From: an uncultured Bacteroides sp.
GTDB taxonomy: Bacteria; Bacteroidota; Bacteroidia; Bacteroidales; Bacteroidaceae
Direction of reading: 5' to 3'
Assembly (NCBI RefSeq): GCF_900547205.1
Contig: NZ_URFY01000050.1
Coordinates: forward strand, 1 to 32,522
Length of the DNA: 32,522 nt
Below the pieces are notes generated by a model, which had not been told where the DNA came from, did not search any database, and saw only the letters and a program-made list of their open reading frames with translations. Shown here one piece after another: positions 24,991 to 32,522 of this stretch; positions within the stretch are counted from its first letter, which is position 1; the number at the start of each line of letters is the position of its first letter. The position numbers were made by a program, and so were the translations under genes.

Positions 24991-25844
24991 CAATAAGTCA
25001 GGATTTCATTTCCGGTTTCGGTAATCAGAATCATGTTTTCCCATTGGGCGGAAGGCAGTCCGTCGTCGGTGCAGACAGTCCATCCGTCGGCATCGTCGAC
25101 GAATACTTCATAAGTTCCCATATTAATCATCGGTTCGATGGTAAAAGTCATTCCCGGAACAATCATCATGCCAGTTCCACGACGCCCGAAATGCTCTACA
25201 TCCGGTTGTTCGTGGAATTGCATTCCCACACCGTGTCCGCAAAGATCGCGCACTACGCTGAATCCGTTCTTCTCGGCGTGTTCCTGAATGGCAGCGCCCA
25301 CGTCTCCCAATTGCTTCCAAGGTTGTGCGGCAGCGATACCTATTTCCATGCATTCTTTAGTTACTTGTACCAATTTACGCATTTCCGGACTCACGTCGCC
25401 AATCATAAACATGCGCGAAGCGTCCGAGAAGTATCCTTTATAGATGGTGGATACATCAACATTAATAATATCTCCACTAGCCAATATCTCCGTTTTACTG
25501 GGAATGCCGTGGCACACAACATCGTTGATGCTTGTGCAAACGCTTTTAGGAAATCCCTCATAATTGAGCGGGGCGGGGATTGCTCCATGACTAGTGGTGA
25601 AGTCGTACGCCATTGCATCTATCTCTTCTGTCGACATACCTTCGCGGATATTTTCCGAAATATAATCCAACAATGCTGTGTTGATTTTAGCACTTTCGCG
25701 AATCCCTTCCAGTTGTTCAGGGGTACGAAGCACTTTGCGTGGCGGGAGTTTATAACCTTGTTTTCTGTATTTCTGTATTCTCTCTTCTACTTCAGCCGGA
25801 TAATTGGAGGGGGTAAACCGGAATCCCTTGATAAAATTCTTCAT
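24990..25844 (-). CDS. map: Methionine aminopeptidase, type I
   Basis: Removes the initiator methionine from nascent proteins. The protein is 284 residues; the first 40 are an N-terminal extension (YPAEVEERIQKYRKQGYKLPPRKV) without the SEC-C-type zinc motif of some longer forms. Metal ligands are all visible: D130 (NVDVS), D141 (FSDASR), H204 (CGHGVG), E237 (TIEPM) and E269 (AQWEN). H112 (CHGIP) and H211 (FHEQP) complete the active site. After E269 the usual His is Asn; it is not a metal ligand. It heads a two-gene unit with rmuC. Confidence 0.95.
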   Translation of the reverse strand: MKNFIKGFRFTPSNYPAEVEERIQKYRKQGYKLPPRKVLRTPEQLEGIRESAKINTALLDYISENIREGMSTEEIDAMAYDFTTSHGAIPAPLNYEGFPKSVCTSINDVVCHGIPSKTEILASGDIINVDVSTIYKGYFSDASRMFMIGDVSPEMRKLVQVTKECMEIGIAAAQPWKQLGDVGAAIQEHAEKNGFSVVRDLCGHGVGMQFHEQPDVEHFGRRGTGMMIVPGMTFTIEPMINMGTYEVFVDDADGWTVCTDDGLPSAQWENMILITETGNEILTY

Positions 25845-25866
25845 TATAGTAGGATGTTTTTTGAAT

Positions 25867-25883
25867 CGTACTACAAAGGTACG
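25867..25883 (-). promoter_or_regulatory. map -7 element inside a small dyad
   Basis: TACCTTTG on the minus strand (25881-25874) fits TAnnTTTG, 30 bases before the map ATG. It sits within a perfect dyad CGTAC-N7-GTACG (25867-25883) that could be an operator. Confidence 0.5.
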
Positions 25884-25989
25884 AGAATAAAATGGAAGTT
25901 GTACTTCTTTGCCTTAGGTATAATACTAATAAATTCTTTGTTTTTTTCGTATTTCTTCAAAATTCCCAAATCTTTTCAGAATCGGTTCT

Positions 25990-25997
25990 CATCTTTG
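25990..25997 (+). promoter_or_regulatory. Possible -7 element before the PepSY-like genes
   Basis: CATCTTTG differs from TAnnTTTG at the first base (TCATCTTTG context) and lies 49 bases before the ATG at 26047. No -33 was found at 19 bases, so this is weak. Confidence 0.35.
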
Positions 25998-26046
25998 CAA
26001 TGTGAAATTAATAATAGTAGTAAAAACGATATTAAAAACAACGATT

Positions 26047-26484
26047 ATGAAAAAGTTAGTATTCTTATTAGTATGTCTCTTTACTTTGCAAACAGTGGCA
26101 CGTGCCGATGATGACAAACCTATCCAGGTGACACAGATGCCTCAAACGGCTCAACAGTTTATCAAACAGCATTTTGCTGACAGCAAAGTAGCATTGGCGA
26201 AAATGGAAAGTGATTTCTTCTACAAAAGCTATGAAGTAATTTTTACGGATGGCAATAAAGTGGAATTTGATAAAAAGGGAGATTGGACGGAAGTGGATTG
26301 CAAATATGGAGCAGTGCCGGTAGCAGTAATTCCAGCAGCTATCAAACAGTATGTAACAACCAATTATCCGGACGCAAATATTCTGAAAATAGAACGGGAT
26401 AAGAAAGATTATGAAGTGAAACTCTCCAATCGTATAGAATTGAAGTTTGACTTGAATTTTAATTTAATTGATATTGATAACTAA
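26047..26484 (+). CDS. PepSY-like domain secreted protein
   Basis: Exported protein of 145 residues. A Sec signal peptide (MKKLVFLLVCLFTLQTVARA, cleavage near A20) is followed by two repeats of a PepSY-like / BLIP-like unit: PQTAQQFIKQHFADSKVALAKMESDFFYKSYEVIF, and PAAIKQYVTTNYPDANILKIERDKKDYEVKL. The fold is known from the putative beta-lactamase-inhibitor-like PepSY_like family, common in Bacteroidota; function is unknown. The frame is open from 26002, but the signal peptide fixes the start at 26047. The related lipoprotein gene follows after 19 bases. Confidence 0.85.
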   Translation: MKKLVFLLVCLFTLQTVARADDDKPIQVTQMPQTAQQFIKQHFADSKVALAKMESDFFYKSYEVIFTDGNKVEFDKKGDWTEVDCKYGAVPVAVIPAAIKQYVTTNYPDANILKIERDKKDYEVKLSNRIELKFDLNFNLIDIDN

Positions 26485-26503
26485 ACATTTAATAATTTAA
26501 GCA

Positions 26504-27394
26504 ATGATGAAACTTAAGATTTACACACTATTAATTGCGCTTTGTGGCGCATGGGGCTTGCAAAGTTGTGACAACAACGATGATGAGTCAGTGAATGTTC
26601 CCGTTGAATTGCAAAATGCATTCTCTGCTATGTATCCCAACATAGCGAATGTGAAATGGGAAGCGAAAGCTGGATATTACGTTGCAGATTTCCTCAATGG
26701 TTATGAAGCGTCTGCATGGTTTACGCAGGATGCAAAATGGCAAATGACCGAGACGGATATTCCTTATTCTGTTTTGCCGCAGGAAGTGAAAACTGCTTTT
26801 GAAGGAAGTGAATATTCAACTGCTTCCGGTTGGAGAATTGATGATGTGGACAAGCTGGAACGTGTCAATCTTGAAACAGTGTACGTAATTGAGGTTGAAA
26901 AACAGAATCAGGAAGTAGACCTTTATTACTCCGAAGGGGGCGTTTTAATTAAGAGTATTGTAGATATGGACGATGACAGTGATGATCAATATCTGCCGGA
27001 GCCGAATGCTCAATTAACGGAAGCAATGAAGAACTTTATCGATACTCGATATCCGGGAGCCAGACTGGTGGAAGTGGATATTGAAGATGACGGACAGTAT
27101 CGTGGCTATACAGAGGTTGATATTATTCATATGGACAATGACCTCAAGCATGATGTATCCAAAGAGGTTCTGTTTGACAAGAGTGGCACATGGGTTCATA
27201 CTTCTTGGGATGTACGCTATAATGAATTACCGTCTGCTGTACAGACTACTATAGAAACCAAATATCAAGGCTATAGCTTCGACGATGCCGAATGTATTGA
27301 GAAAGTAGATGCGAAATATTATCGCATTGAATTGGAGAATAATAGCCAGGATGTTTATTTGAAGTTAAACGTTGACGGTTCACCTCATTCATAA
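26504..27394 (+). CDS. PepSY-like domain lipoprotein
   Basis: Predicted lipoprotein of 296 residues (295 from the second Met). The signal peptide ends in a lipobox GLQSC, with Cys22 the lipidated residue. The residues right after it, DNNDDES, are acidic, like the surface-export signal of Bacteroidota lipoproteins, so it may be displayed outside the cell. The mature part has about four diverged PepSY-like units, recognisable by LP.-(A/V)...-Y/F followed by a tyrosine-rich strand (for example AFSAMYPNIANVKWEAKAGYY and TIETKYQGYSFDDAECIEKV). It is probably co-transcribed with the smaller PepSY-like gene. Substrate and partner are unknown. Confidence 0.85.
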   Translation: MMKLKIYTLLIALCGAWGLQSCDNNDDESVNVPVELQNAFSAMYPNIANVKWEAKAGYYVADFLNGYEASAWFTQDAKWQMTETDIPYSVLPQEVKTAFEGSEYSTASGWRIDDVDKLERVNLETVYVIEVEKQNQEVDLYYSEGGVLIKSIVDMDDDSDDQYLPEPNAQLTEAMKNFIDTRYPGARLVEVDIEDDGQYRGYTEVDIIHMDNDLKHDVSKEVLFDKSGTWVHTSWDVRYNELPSAVQTTIETKYQGYSFDDAECIEKVDAKYYRIELENNSQDVYLKLNVDGSPHS

Positions 27395-27417
27395 TTCAAA
27401 ATATTTATAAAGAGAGA

Positions 27418-27470
27418 GAGGGTGCCAAGCGGAACAGTTTATCCGACTTTGGCACCCTCCTTATTTTTTT
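27418..27470 (+). terminator. Terminator after the PepSY-like lipoprotein gene
   Basis: GAGGGTGCCAA (27418-27428) pairs with TTGGCACCCTC (27449-27459), with a further CGGA/TCCG pair inside, followed by TTATTTTTTT. It sits between convergent genes; the tamB stop is a few bases beyond. Confidence 0.9.
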
Positions 27471-27475
27471 GCGTC

Positions 27476-30400
27476 TTATCTATCTCTTTTCTTTTGCGTC
27501 TTAGCGCCTTGCATTTCTTCCGCCTCCTCTGTAGATAGGATAACCTTCTGTGCTTTTATCTTTTCCGCTTCTTCCCGTTTGCGTTTATTGCGCAGTTTCC
27601 ACTTATTCCAGAAGAAAAGCTCATTCCATTTCTCAAAGTCCTTCTTATACATGATACCTACGCCTTGGGTAGTCAAGTTTGTTTTTGTATAATAACGGTC
27701 ATTTGTTTCATTATACGCCTTCAGCCGGATGTCTCCCGAACGGGTAATCAGCCATTCTGCTTCAAAGTCGCCTATGAAGTTCGTATTAGCCATCGGATTG
27801 TCACGGTAGCCGAAGTTTCCGTTAATCAGGAGTCGATTGTTCAATAACTGTCCGGACAGAATGCCTTCCACCTCCATATCCGTCCAACCTTTGTCACCCG
27901 TACTCAGATTCGTTCCGATGTTCCAGTTATTCGTTTCAAATACTTGCGAAAGTGCATTGTTCAACTGACCGGACAAGGTGGAAGAGAGTACCGACGACAT
28001 CACGTTTGAATTTTGATTGTTGTTTCGTGCATCTTCCGTATAGAATTTACCGATTCCAAGCAGATAGAGAATCTGCATATTCATTTGTTCTTCCGTGCTG
28101 ATATAGTTGCGTACCAATGTCTGCACTTCATCTCTTTCATTTGGGAGTTCGATGCCCAGTTTAATAGTCGGACGCACCAACATTCCACTCAGATTCATGA
28201 TGCAATTCACCCGTACATTGGGCTGCTGCATGGCTGGTAGGGACGATGCATCCGGTATCAAGTCATTCAACGAAGCCGAATTGACCGTATACGAAGCCTG
28301 AATATCCATATTGGCATCCAGTGGCGCTCCATTGAAGGTGATGTTACTTCCGTCTTTAATCACGAAGTCTTTGCGAATCACCTCCTGTAAGCTGAATTTA
28401 TAAACTCCCTGATTAATCTGATAATTGCCAAACATCTTCACATCGCCTTTGTTGTAAAACTCTGTTCGGATATTCCCTGTGCCTTTTCCGCTGATATAGT
28501 CTCCGGCAATAGGGTCCATGATAATTTTCATTGTGGCATCCGGAGTGGCGTCTACCAGAATGTTCAGGCGGATATCCGTCTTTTGCTCCTCTTCTTCTGC
28601 TTGGAATTTCTGCTGCATCTGGTCATAATAAGAGAGCACCTGAACCGAATCCTGAATGGTGCGCCGCGGTGTTTTGTCAACGAACTTGATAAATTGGTTG
28701 CTAGTGGCCGATGCAACGCTACCGTTAATATAGGTAAAGGTAGTATTGCGGTTGGTCGTCATGGCAACGTTTACGTCCAGTCCTTGTGTGGCATTTCCGC
28801 TGAGTAGGGCGTTTCCTGTGGCATATACTGTGCCAAAGAAAGGCATATCCGCCGATTCCTTTGTATTCATGACAAGCATATTGTTTGCCTGAATCGCAAA
28901 GCGATAATTCAAGTTTTTGAAATGCTTAAAGTGCAGGTATCCGTCCATTGTGCCCGAATGTCCTTCTACATCGGCAATATGTATGTTGTTAAACGTCAAT
29001 CCCGTGGGAGCCAGGCGGATTGTATCCTTTATGGCAAAGCGGGTATTTAAAATATCAAACTTCAAGGAAGCATTTGTCATGACCGCTCCATCCAAGTTCA
29101 AACCCTTAAATTTACCATAAAAATGTACTTTTCCCGTCACCCGTCCTTTAATATCCGTAGCAATGGAGCTCATATAGTGTTCGAGGAACTTCATATTCAG
29201 ATCATAGGCTTCGATATTCAAATCCAGTCCACTTTCCGGTTTCAGCGGATGGATGATGCCTGTCACACGGGATGGAGCGGGGGAGGTGTCTTGAATAGAT
29301 GCATCCAAGCGGATACCTCTGTTTTCATTGTCCCATTCGCCGTAGATGTTCAGATCTCCCAGACGCCCTTCATTGAGCGAGAAGTTTTTCACGAATAAGC
29401 GCGTGTTCATCACCGGCTTTTTCATCACACCGCTGGCATAGGCCGTTCCCGTTGCGTCGCCCTCAAAGTTAACGTCATCGGATATGTTTGCGATATCAAA
29501 CACATATCCCATATTGATATCCTTCAAGTCAATCTTAACCGTATCGGCAGGATTGTCCGAAAGGCGCCCGTTGATGCGTACATAACGATCCCGATGGCTG
29601 AAATAGAAGTTGTTCACATCTACTTTTCCCGAATCTACCACTACTTGCGAAGGATGTATCTGCCACAGTGTGTCATTTAGTATAATATCTGTTGGGTTCA
29701 CGTCCACCGTTGCTTTCAGCAAAGGCTTTTCTCCTTCTGTCCGCAAGAACTTTGCCACAGCAGCAATTTGCCCGCTATAGGTCACTGCTGCGCTGTTTCC
29801 CCAATTCAGGGTGGTACTGACATTGTTATCTTTTGCCTGTGCATCCAATGAGAGGTTGACCGCCCCTTTCTTTTTCAGATTGGTCATACGCACTCTGGCA
29901 CGAATGTGATCTGACGGATTTTCACACAGAATCATGCCTGACTCGATAAAGTTGTTCTTATATTGAAGTCGGGGGAAATATCCTTCTACACGCAGCCGTT
30001 GCAACGGGTCATTAAAATACCCTTTCACCGTAGAATGAGTATATACGGTCAGTGGAATATCAAAGATGGTGGATAGAATGTCCGTATTATATATATGTAT
30101 GTCGAACAGAAAATTATTATGCGTTTCTATCGGTCTCTTCGGAGGCAATATCAGTGACGGAACATATTTACGCAAGATATTCAGCATACTGGCAGGCAAC
30201 GTGTGATATTGGAAATTGCCTTCGATACTTGCCGTCAGAAACTCCGATGTGAGCTTTAACTGATTTTCATCATCCTGTTTATTGGCGCGGATATTCATAT
30301 TTTTCATAAAATACTTCTTATCCGGGGCTGTAAACTCAAGACTGTCGACATTGATTTCCCCAATCATTTCATCTACAGAACCTCCCGTGAAGTTAGCTCT

Positions 30401-32035
30401 CAGCTTTAAAGAGAACTCTGAATCCGCAAACTTGGAAGTAAGGTTCAGATCGTTTGGCCGTACTTTGTCCACAATGGCGTGGAAGTTGAAAGTTGGAACC
30501 TTGGAAGCGATGTTCACATCTCCATTCAAATAAATGGAACCATTCGGGTCGTCCAGCGCTACTTTCCCATTAAATCCGCCCCTTTTGTATTCGCCATCCA
30601 GCGTGATATTCTCGTATTTGTATCTGCTGTAATCCACAGAAGAAATGAGTCCTTTCAATTCGACGGTAGGGAGCTGTTGGTCGATGTGCCTGCCGTGTAC
30701 ATCCAAGTTGAAGGTGATTTCTCCCAGTTTATCGTTATTTAATAACTCTCCCAGCTTATAATCTTCCGTTTTGACAGCACCGGAGTAGGCAAACAATCCT
30801 TTGCTCTTGTCCGAACTCAGTTTTAAGTCGGTCTTTACACTTCCCAGACTGGTGCGCAGTAAACCATAAGTAACGATATCTGTGAAGTATCCCGAAACTT
30901 CTCCCCGGAAGCTAACATCTCCCAAACGTTCGAGTATAGGAGGGACTCCGTTGTAATTGTGGCTCAGGTTTCGCACTAAAAAGCCGACACCGCGGGTATT
31001 GGCAGAAAGTTCGGAAAGCGTGCCGTACACATAGGCATCTTGAGGATGCGACAAATCCTGAAGTGATACGTCTCCCCTAAGTCGGAATTGGCGGTCGTCG
31101 GCTGTAACCTCCAGATGCGAGCAGGTCAACTGGTTCACCGTACCTTTTACTTCCATATCCAGCGTCACCGGTTCTTTGAAATGCGACAAGGCGGGGACAA
31201 AAGCTGAAATGTCCTTCAGTGTGATTTGCGACGGCAGGGTACGGAACGAGAAGTGTACCTTTTCCGCAAATTGGTCGAAAGCTTTCAGGCTGTCGTACAC
31301 CAAATGAATAGTATCCATTTTCAGGGATGTTTCGGGCAGCTCAATGGCAAAATTCTCAATATTTGTCCGTTTATCGTTGGCCACCATCTTCAAAGTCATT
31401 TTCTTTAGTGAGAACCCCGATGCTTTTTCATCCAGGCTCAGTCGCTTGATTCCCAGATTCAATGAATCTTTGCTCAATGCCTTCAAAGATATGTTGGCGA
31501 TGATATTTTGAAGTTGGATATGCTTCGCGTTGAACTTTCCGGGTGTTTCTTCCTCCGAAAGCACATGATAAGCCATTCTTCCGCGACGAATTAGGATGGA
31601 GTTGATGCGCAAGTCCAGTGAACTTTCTTTCTTTATAGTGTCTTTGGAAGCGAATGCGTCCAAAACGAATTTAAAATTAGGTGGAGAATCCGGTGTCTTT
31701 TTTTGAAGGTTGATGTTAAAGCCAAATAGTTGGACACTACTGATGGAAATCTTTCCTTTAAAGAAGGGCATGATGTCGAACTTGGCGGACAAGCGGGTTA
31801 CTTTAAGCATTTCTTGTCCGTCCCGGTCGTCGAGCAATACATCGTCTATGATAATACGGTTCAATAATCCCATATTAATTCTCCCGATTGCTACGTTTGT
31901 ATTCAATACCTTGGAAAGCTCCTTAGCAATGAATACACTCATAGCCTGCTGAATAGTAGGTATATTCAGCAAAATAATAGTTCCGATATATACTCCCAGT
32001 ACAATACCAACTACCCAGCGTACAGTCTTTTTCAG
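27476..32035 (-). CDS. tamB: Translocation/assembly module TamB (AsmA-like family)
   Basis: Very large envelope protein, predicted to be anchored in the inner membrane and to span the periplasm as a long beta-taco groove, with roles in lipid transport or outer-membrane protein assembly. The C-terminal part (about the last 450 residues, from the KTDIRLNILVDATPDATMKII region to RYYTKTNLTTQGVGIMYKKDF) is the TamB/DUF490 domain. The rest is repetitive beta strand. The frame is open upstream to a stop at 32051-32053 and encodes a membrane anchor (KKTVRWVVGIVLGVYIGTII, then LLNIP). No ATG, GTG or TTG lies before the anchor. I used the CTG at 32035 (1519 residues) because it keeps the anchor. The TTG at 31972 (1498 residues) is the conventional alternative but loses the anchor. 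The stop is certain, the start is not. Confidence 0.88.
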   Translation of the reverse strand: MKKTVRWVVGIVLGVYIGTIILLNIPTIQQAMSVFIAKELSKVLNTNVAIGRINMGLLNRIIIDDVLLDDRDGQEMLKVTRLSAKFDIMPFFKGKISISSVQLFGFNINLQKKTPDSPPNFKFVLDAFASKDTIKKESSLDLRINSILIRRGRMAYHVLSEEETPGKFNAKHIQLQNIIANISLKALSKDSLNLGIKRLSLDEKASGFSLKKMTLKMVANDKRTNIENFAIELPETSLKMDTIHLVYDSLKAFDQFAEKVHFSFRTLPSQITLKDISAFVPALSHFKEPVTLDMEVKGTVNQLTCSHLEVTADDRQFRLRGDVSLQDLSHPQDAYVYGTLSELSANTRGVGFLVRNLSHNYNGVPPILERLGDVSFRGEVSGYFTDIVTYGLLRTSLGSVKTDLKLSSDKSKGLFAYSGAVKTEDYKLGELLNNDKLGEITFNLDVHGRHIDQQLPTVELKGLISSVDYSRYKYENITLDGEYKRGGFNGKVALDDPNGSIYLNGDVNIASKVPTFNFHAIVDKVRPNDLNLTSKFADSEFSLKLRANFTGGSVDEMIGEINVDSLEFTAPDKKYFMKNMNIRANKQDDENQLKLTSEFLTASIEGNFQYHTLPASMLNILRKYVPSLILPPKRPIETHNNFLFDIHIYNTDILSTIFDIPLTVYTHSTVKGYFNDPLQRLRVEGYFPRLQYKNNFIESGMILCENPSDHIRARVRMTNLKKKGAVNLSLDAQAKDNNVSTTLNWGNSAAVTYSGQIAAVAKFLRTEGEKPLLKATVDVNPTDIILNDTLWQIHPSQVVVDSGKVDVNNFYFSHRDRYVRINGRLSDNPADTVKIDLKDINMGYVFDIANISDDVNFEGDATGTAYASGVMKKPVMNTRLFVKNFSLNEGRLGDLNIYGEWDNENRGIRLDASIQDTSPAPSRVTGIIHPLKPESGLDLNIEAYDLNMKFLEHYMSSIATDIKGRVTGKVHFYGKFKGLNLDGAVMTNASLKFDILNTRFAIKDTIRLAPTGLTFNNIHIADVEGHSGTMDGYLHFKHFKNLNYRFAIQANNMLVMNTKESADMPFFGTVYATGNALLSGNATQGLDVNVAMTTNRNTTFTYINGSVASATSNQFIKFVDKTPRRTIQDSVQVLSYYDQMQQKFQAEEEEQKTDIRLNILVDATPDATMKIIMDPIAGDYISGKGTGNIRTEFYNKGDVKMFGNYQINQGVYKFSLQEVIRKDFVIKDGSNITFNGAPLDANMDIQASYTVNSASLNDLIPDASSLPAMQQPNVRVNCIMNLSGMLVRPTIKLGIELPNERDEVQTLVRNYISTEEQMNMQILYLLGIGKFYTEDARNNNQNSNVMSSVLSSTLSGQLNNALSQVFETNNWNIGTNLSTGDKGWTDMEVEGILSGQLLNNRLLINGNFGYRDNPMANTNFIGDFEAEWLITRSGDIRLKAYNETNDRYYTKTNLTTQGVGIMYKKDFEKWNELFFWNKWKLRNKRKREEAEKIKAQKVILSTEEAEEMQGAKTQKKRDR

Positions 32036-32069
32036 CGTTCTGATAAGCGTTTACTTTTATTTTTGCACA

Positions 32070-32077
32070 CAAAAATA
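32070..32077 (-). promoter_or_regulatory. tamB -7 promoter element
   Basis: TATTTTTG on the minus strand fits TAnnTTTG. Transcription would start near 32063, which excludes any start codon further upstream and leaves a leader of about 28 bases to the CTG at 32035. Confidence 0.5.
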
Positions 32078-32111
32078 TGAAATAGTTCGTTATGAATCGT
32101 ACTTTTATGAT

Positions 32112-32119
32112 TACTTTTG
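32112..32119 (+). promoter_or_regulatory. tsaD -7 promoter element
   Basis: TACTTTTG fits TAnnTTTG, 24 bases before the tsaD ATG. A second match, TATTTTTG (32058-32065), could be an upstream start. Confidence 0.55.
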
Positions 32120-32143
32120 CACCGTTTAATAGTTTAAATACAT

Positions 32144-32522
32144 ATGAGTGCAATAATATTAGGAATTGAATCCTCTTGTGATGATACGTCGGCAGCCGTA
32201 ATCAAGGATGGTTATTTGCTGTCAAATGTGGTATCAAGTCAGGCTGTACACGAAGCCTACGGTGGAGTAGTACCCGAATTGGCTTCACGCGCACACCAAC
32301 AGAACATCGTACCGGTAGTACACGAAGCATTGAAGCGTGCCGGAGTCACCAAAGAAGAATTGAGTGCGGTAGCATTTACTCGCGGACCGGGATTGATGGG
32401 TTCTTTGCTTGTTGGTGTCTCTTTCGCTAAAGGATTCGCTCGTTCTTTGGGCATACCTTTGATTGATGTTAATCACCTGACAGGTCATGTGCTAGCTCAT
32501 TTTATTAAAGCAGAAGGAGAAG
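32144..32522 (+). CDS. tsaD: tRNA N6-threonylcarbamoyladenosine transferase TsaD (3' end outside window)
   Basis: Catalytic subunit that makes t6A37 in tRNAs that read ANN codons, with TsaB, TsaE and TsaC. Only the first 126 residues are in the window. The ASKHA-type start LGIESSCDDTSAAV (6-19), the PELASRAHQ segment and TRGPGLMGSLLVG (79-91) are typical. The metal-binding pair H111/H115 is visible in NHLTGHVLAH. It diverges from tamB. Confidence 0.96.
   Translation, partial: MSAIILGIESSCDDTSAAVIKDGYLLSNVVSSQAVHEAYGGVVPELASRAHQQNIVPVVHEALKRAGVTKEELSAVAFTRGPGLMGSLLVGVSFAKGFARSLGIPLIDVNHLTGHVLAHFIKAEGE

Noticed and set aside
25044..26111. Plus-strand 355-codon frame opposite map and into the PepSY-like gene
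   Set aside because: It is antisense to map, whose active-site residues are all intact, and its composition is shadow-like.
31923..32153. Minus-strand 76-codon frame at the tamB start
   Set aside because: It crosses the divergent promoter region and shares bases with tamB in another frame. It has no recognisable protein features.

Overview
The window is about 32.5 kb of a Bacteroidota chromosome, most probably the genus Bacteroides. Three things point there: protein content (Rnf order B-C-D-G-E-A, a PepSY-like lipoprotein, a large TamB, a stand-alone winged-helix DUF2582 protein); promoters of the Bacteroides sigma-ABfr type (TTTG, 19-bp spacer, TAnnTTTG), three of which fit exactly; and start sites with hardly any Shine-Dalgarno sequence. 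It is mostly conserved core genome. I see no rRNA, tRNA, CRISPR array, transposase, integrase or prophage gene.

Layout. (1) 1-5075: a 5'-cut rnf operon (rnfB, C, D, G, E, A), a membrane ferredoxin:NAD+ oxidoreductase and ion pump, closed by a strong terminator. (2) 5148-6320: galE on its own promoter. (3) 6551-7259: an AT-rich HigB/HigA-type toxin-antitoxin pair, the clearest accessory insertion. It converges on ispE with an 8-base gap. (4) 7268-13492: ispE (-) diverging from dnaB (+), then pheT, yebC and a small TSCPD protein. (5) 13526-16252: a REP-like inverted repeat, then an Nramp metal transporter, exonuclease III and a Cys-rich C_GCAxxG_C_C protein. (6) 16326-18580: the small winged-helix protein, then lepA. 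(7) 18658-21255: two cation/proton antiporters in tandem, the second being NhaA. (8) 21328-23488: a BlaI/MecI-type repressor and a BlaR1-like M56 metalloprotease, followed by an unusual repeat and hairpin region. (9) 23758-25844 (-): map and rmuC, overlapping at TGATG. (10) 26047-27394: two PepSY-like secreted proteins. (11) 27476-32035 (-): TamB. (12) 32144-end: tsaD, cut by the window end.

Most promising for new biology. The M56 protein keeps the BlaR1 protease core but has no penicillin-binding sensor. Its roughly 260-residue C-terminal region contains segments resembling ExbD/TolR periplasmic domains, so it may be a repressor-protease switch sensing something other than beta-lactams. Also notable: TamB's membrane anchor has no ATG, GTG or TTG start; the M56/rmuC gap carries a 22-bp-period repeat plus a three-copy hairpin; and ispE and dnaB carry the same AAATAGTAAA-type repeats, sense-oriented, just before their start codons.
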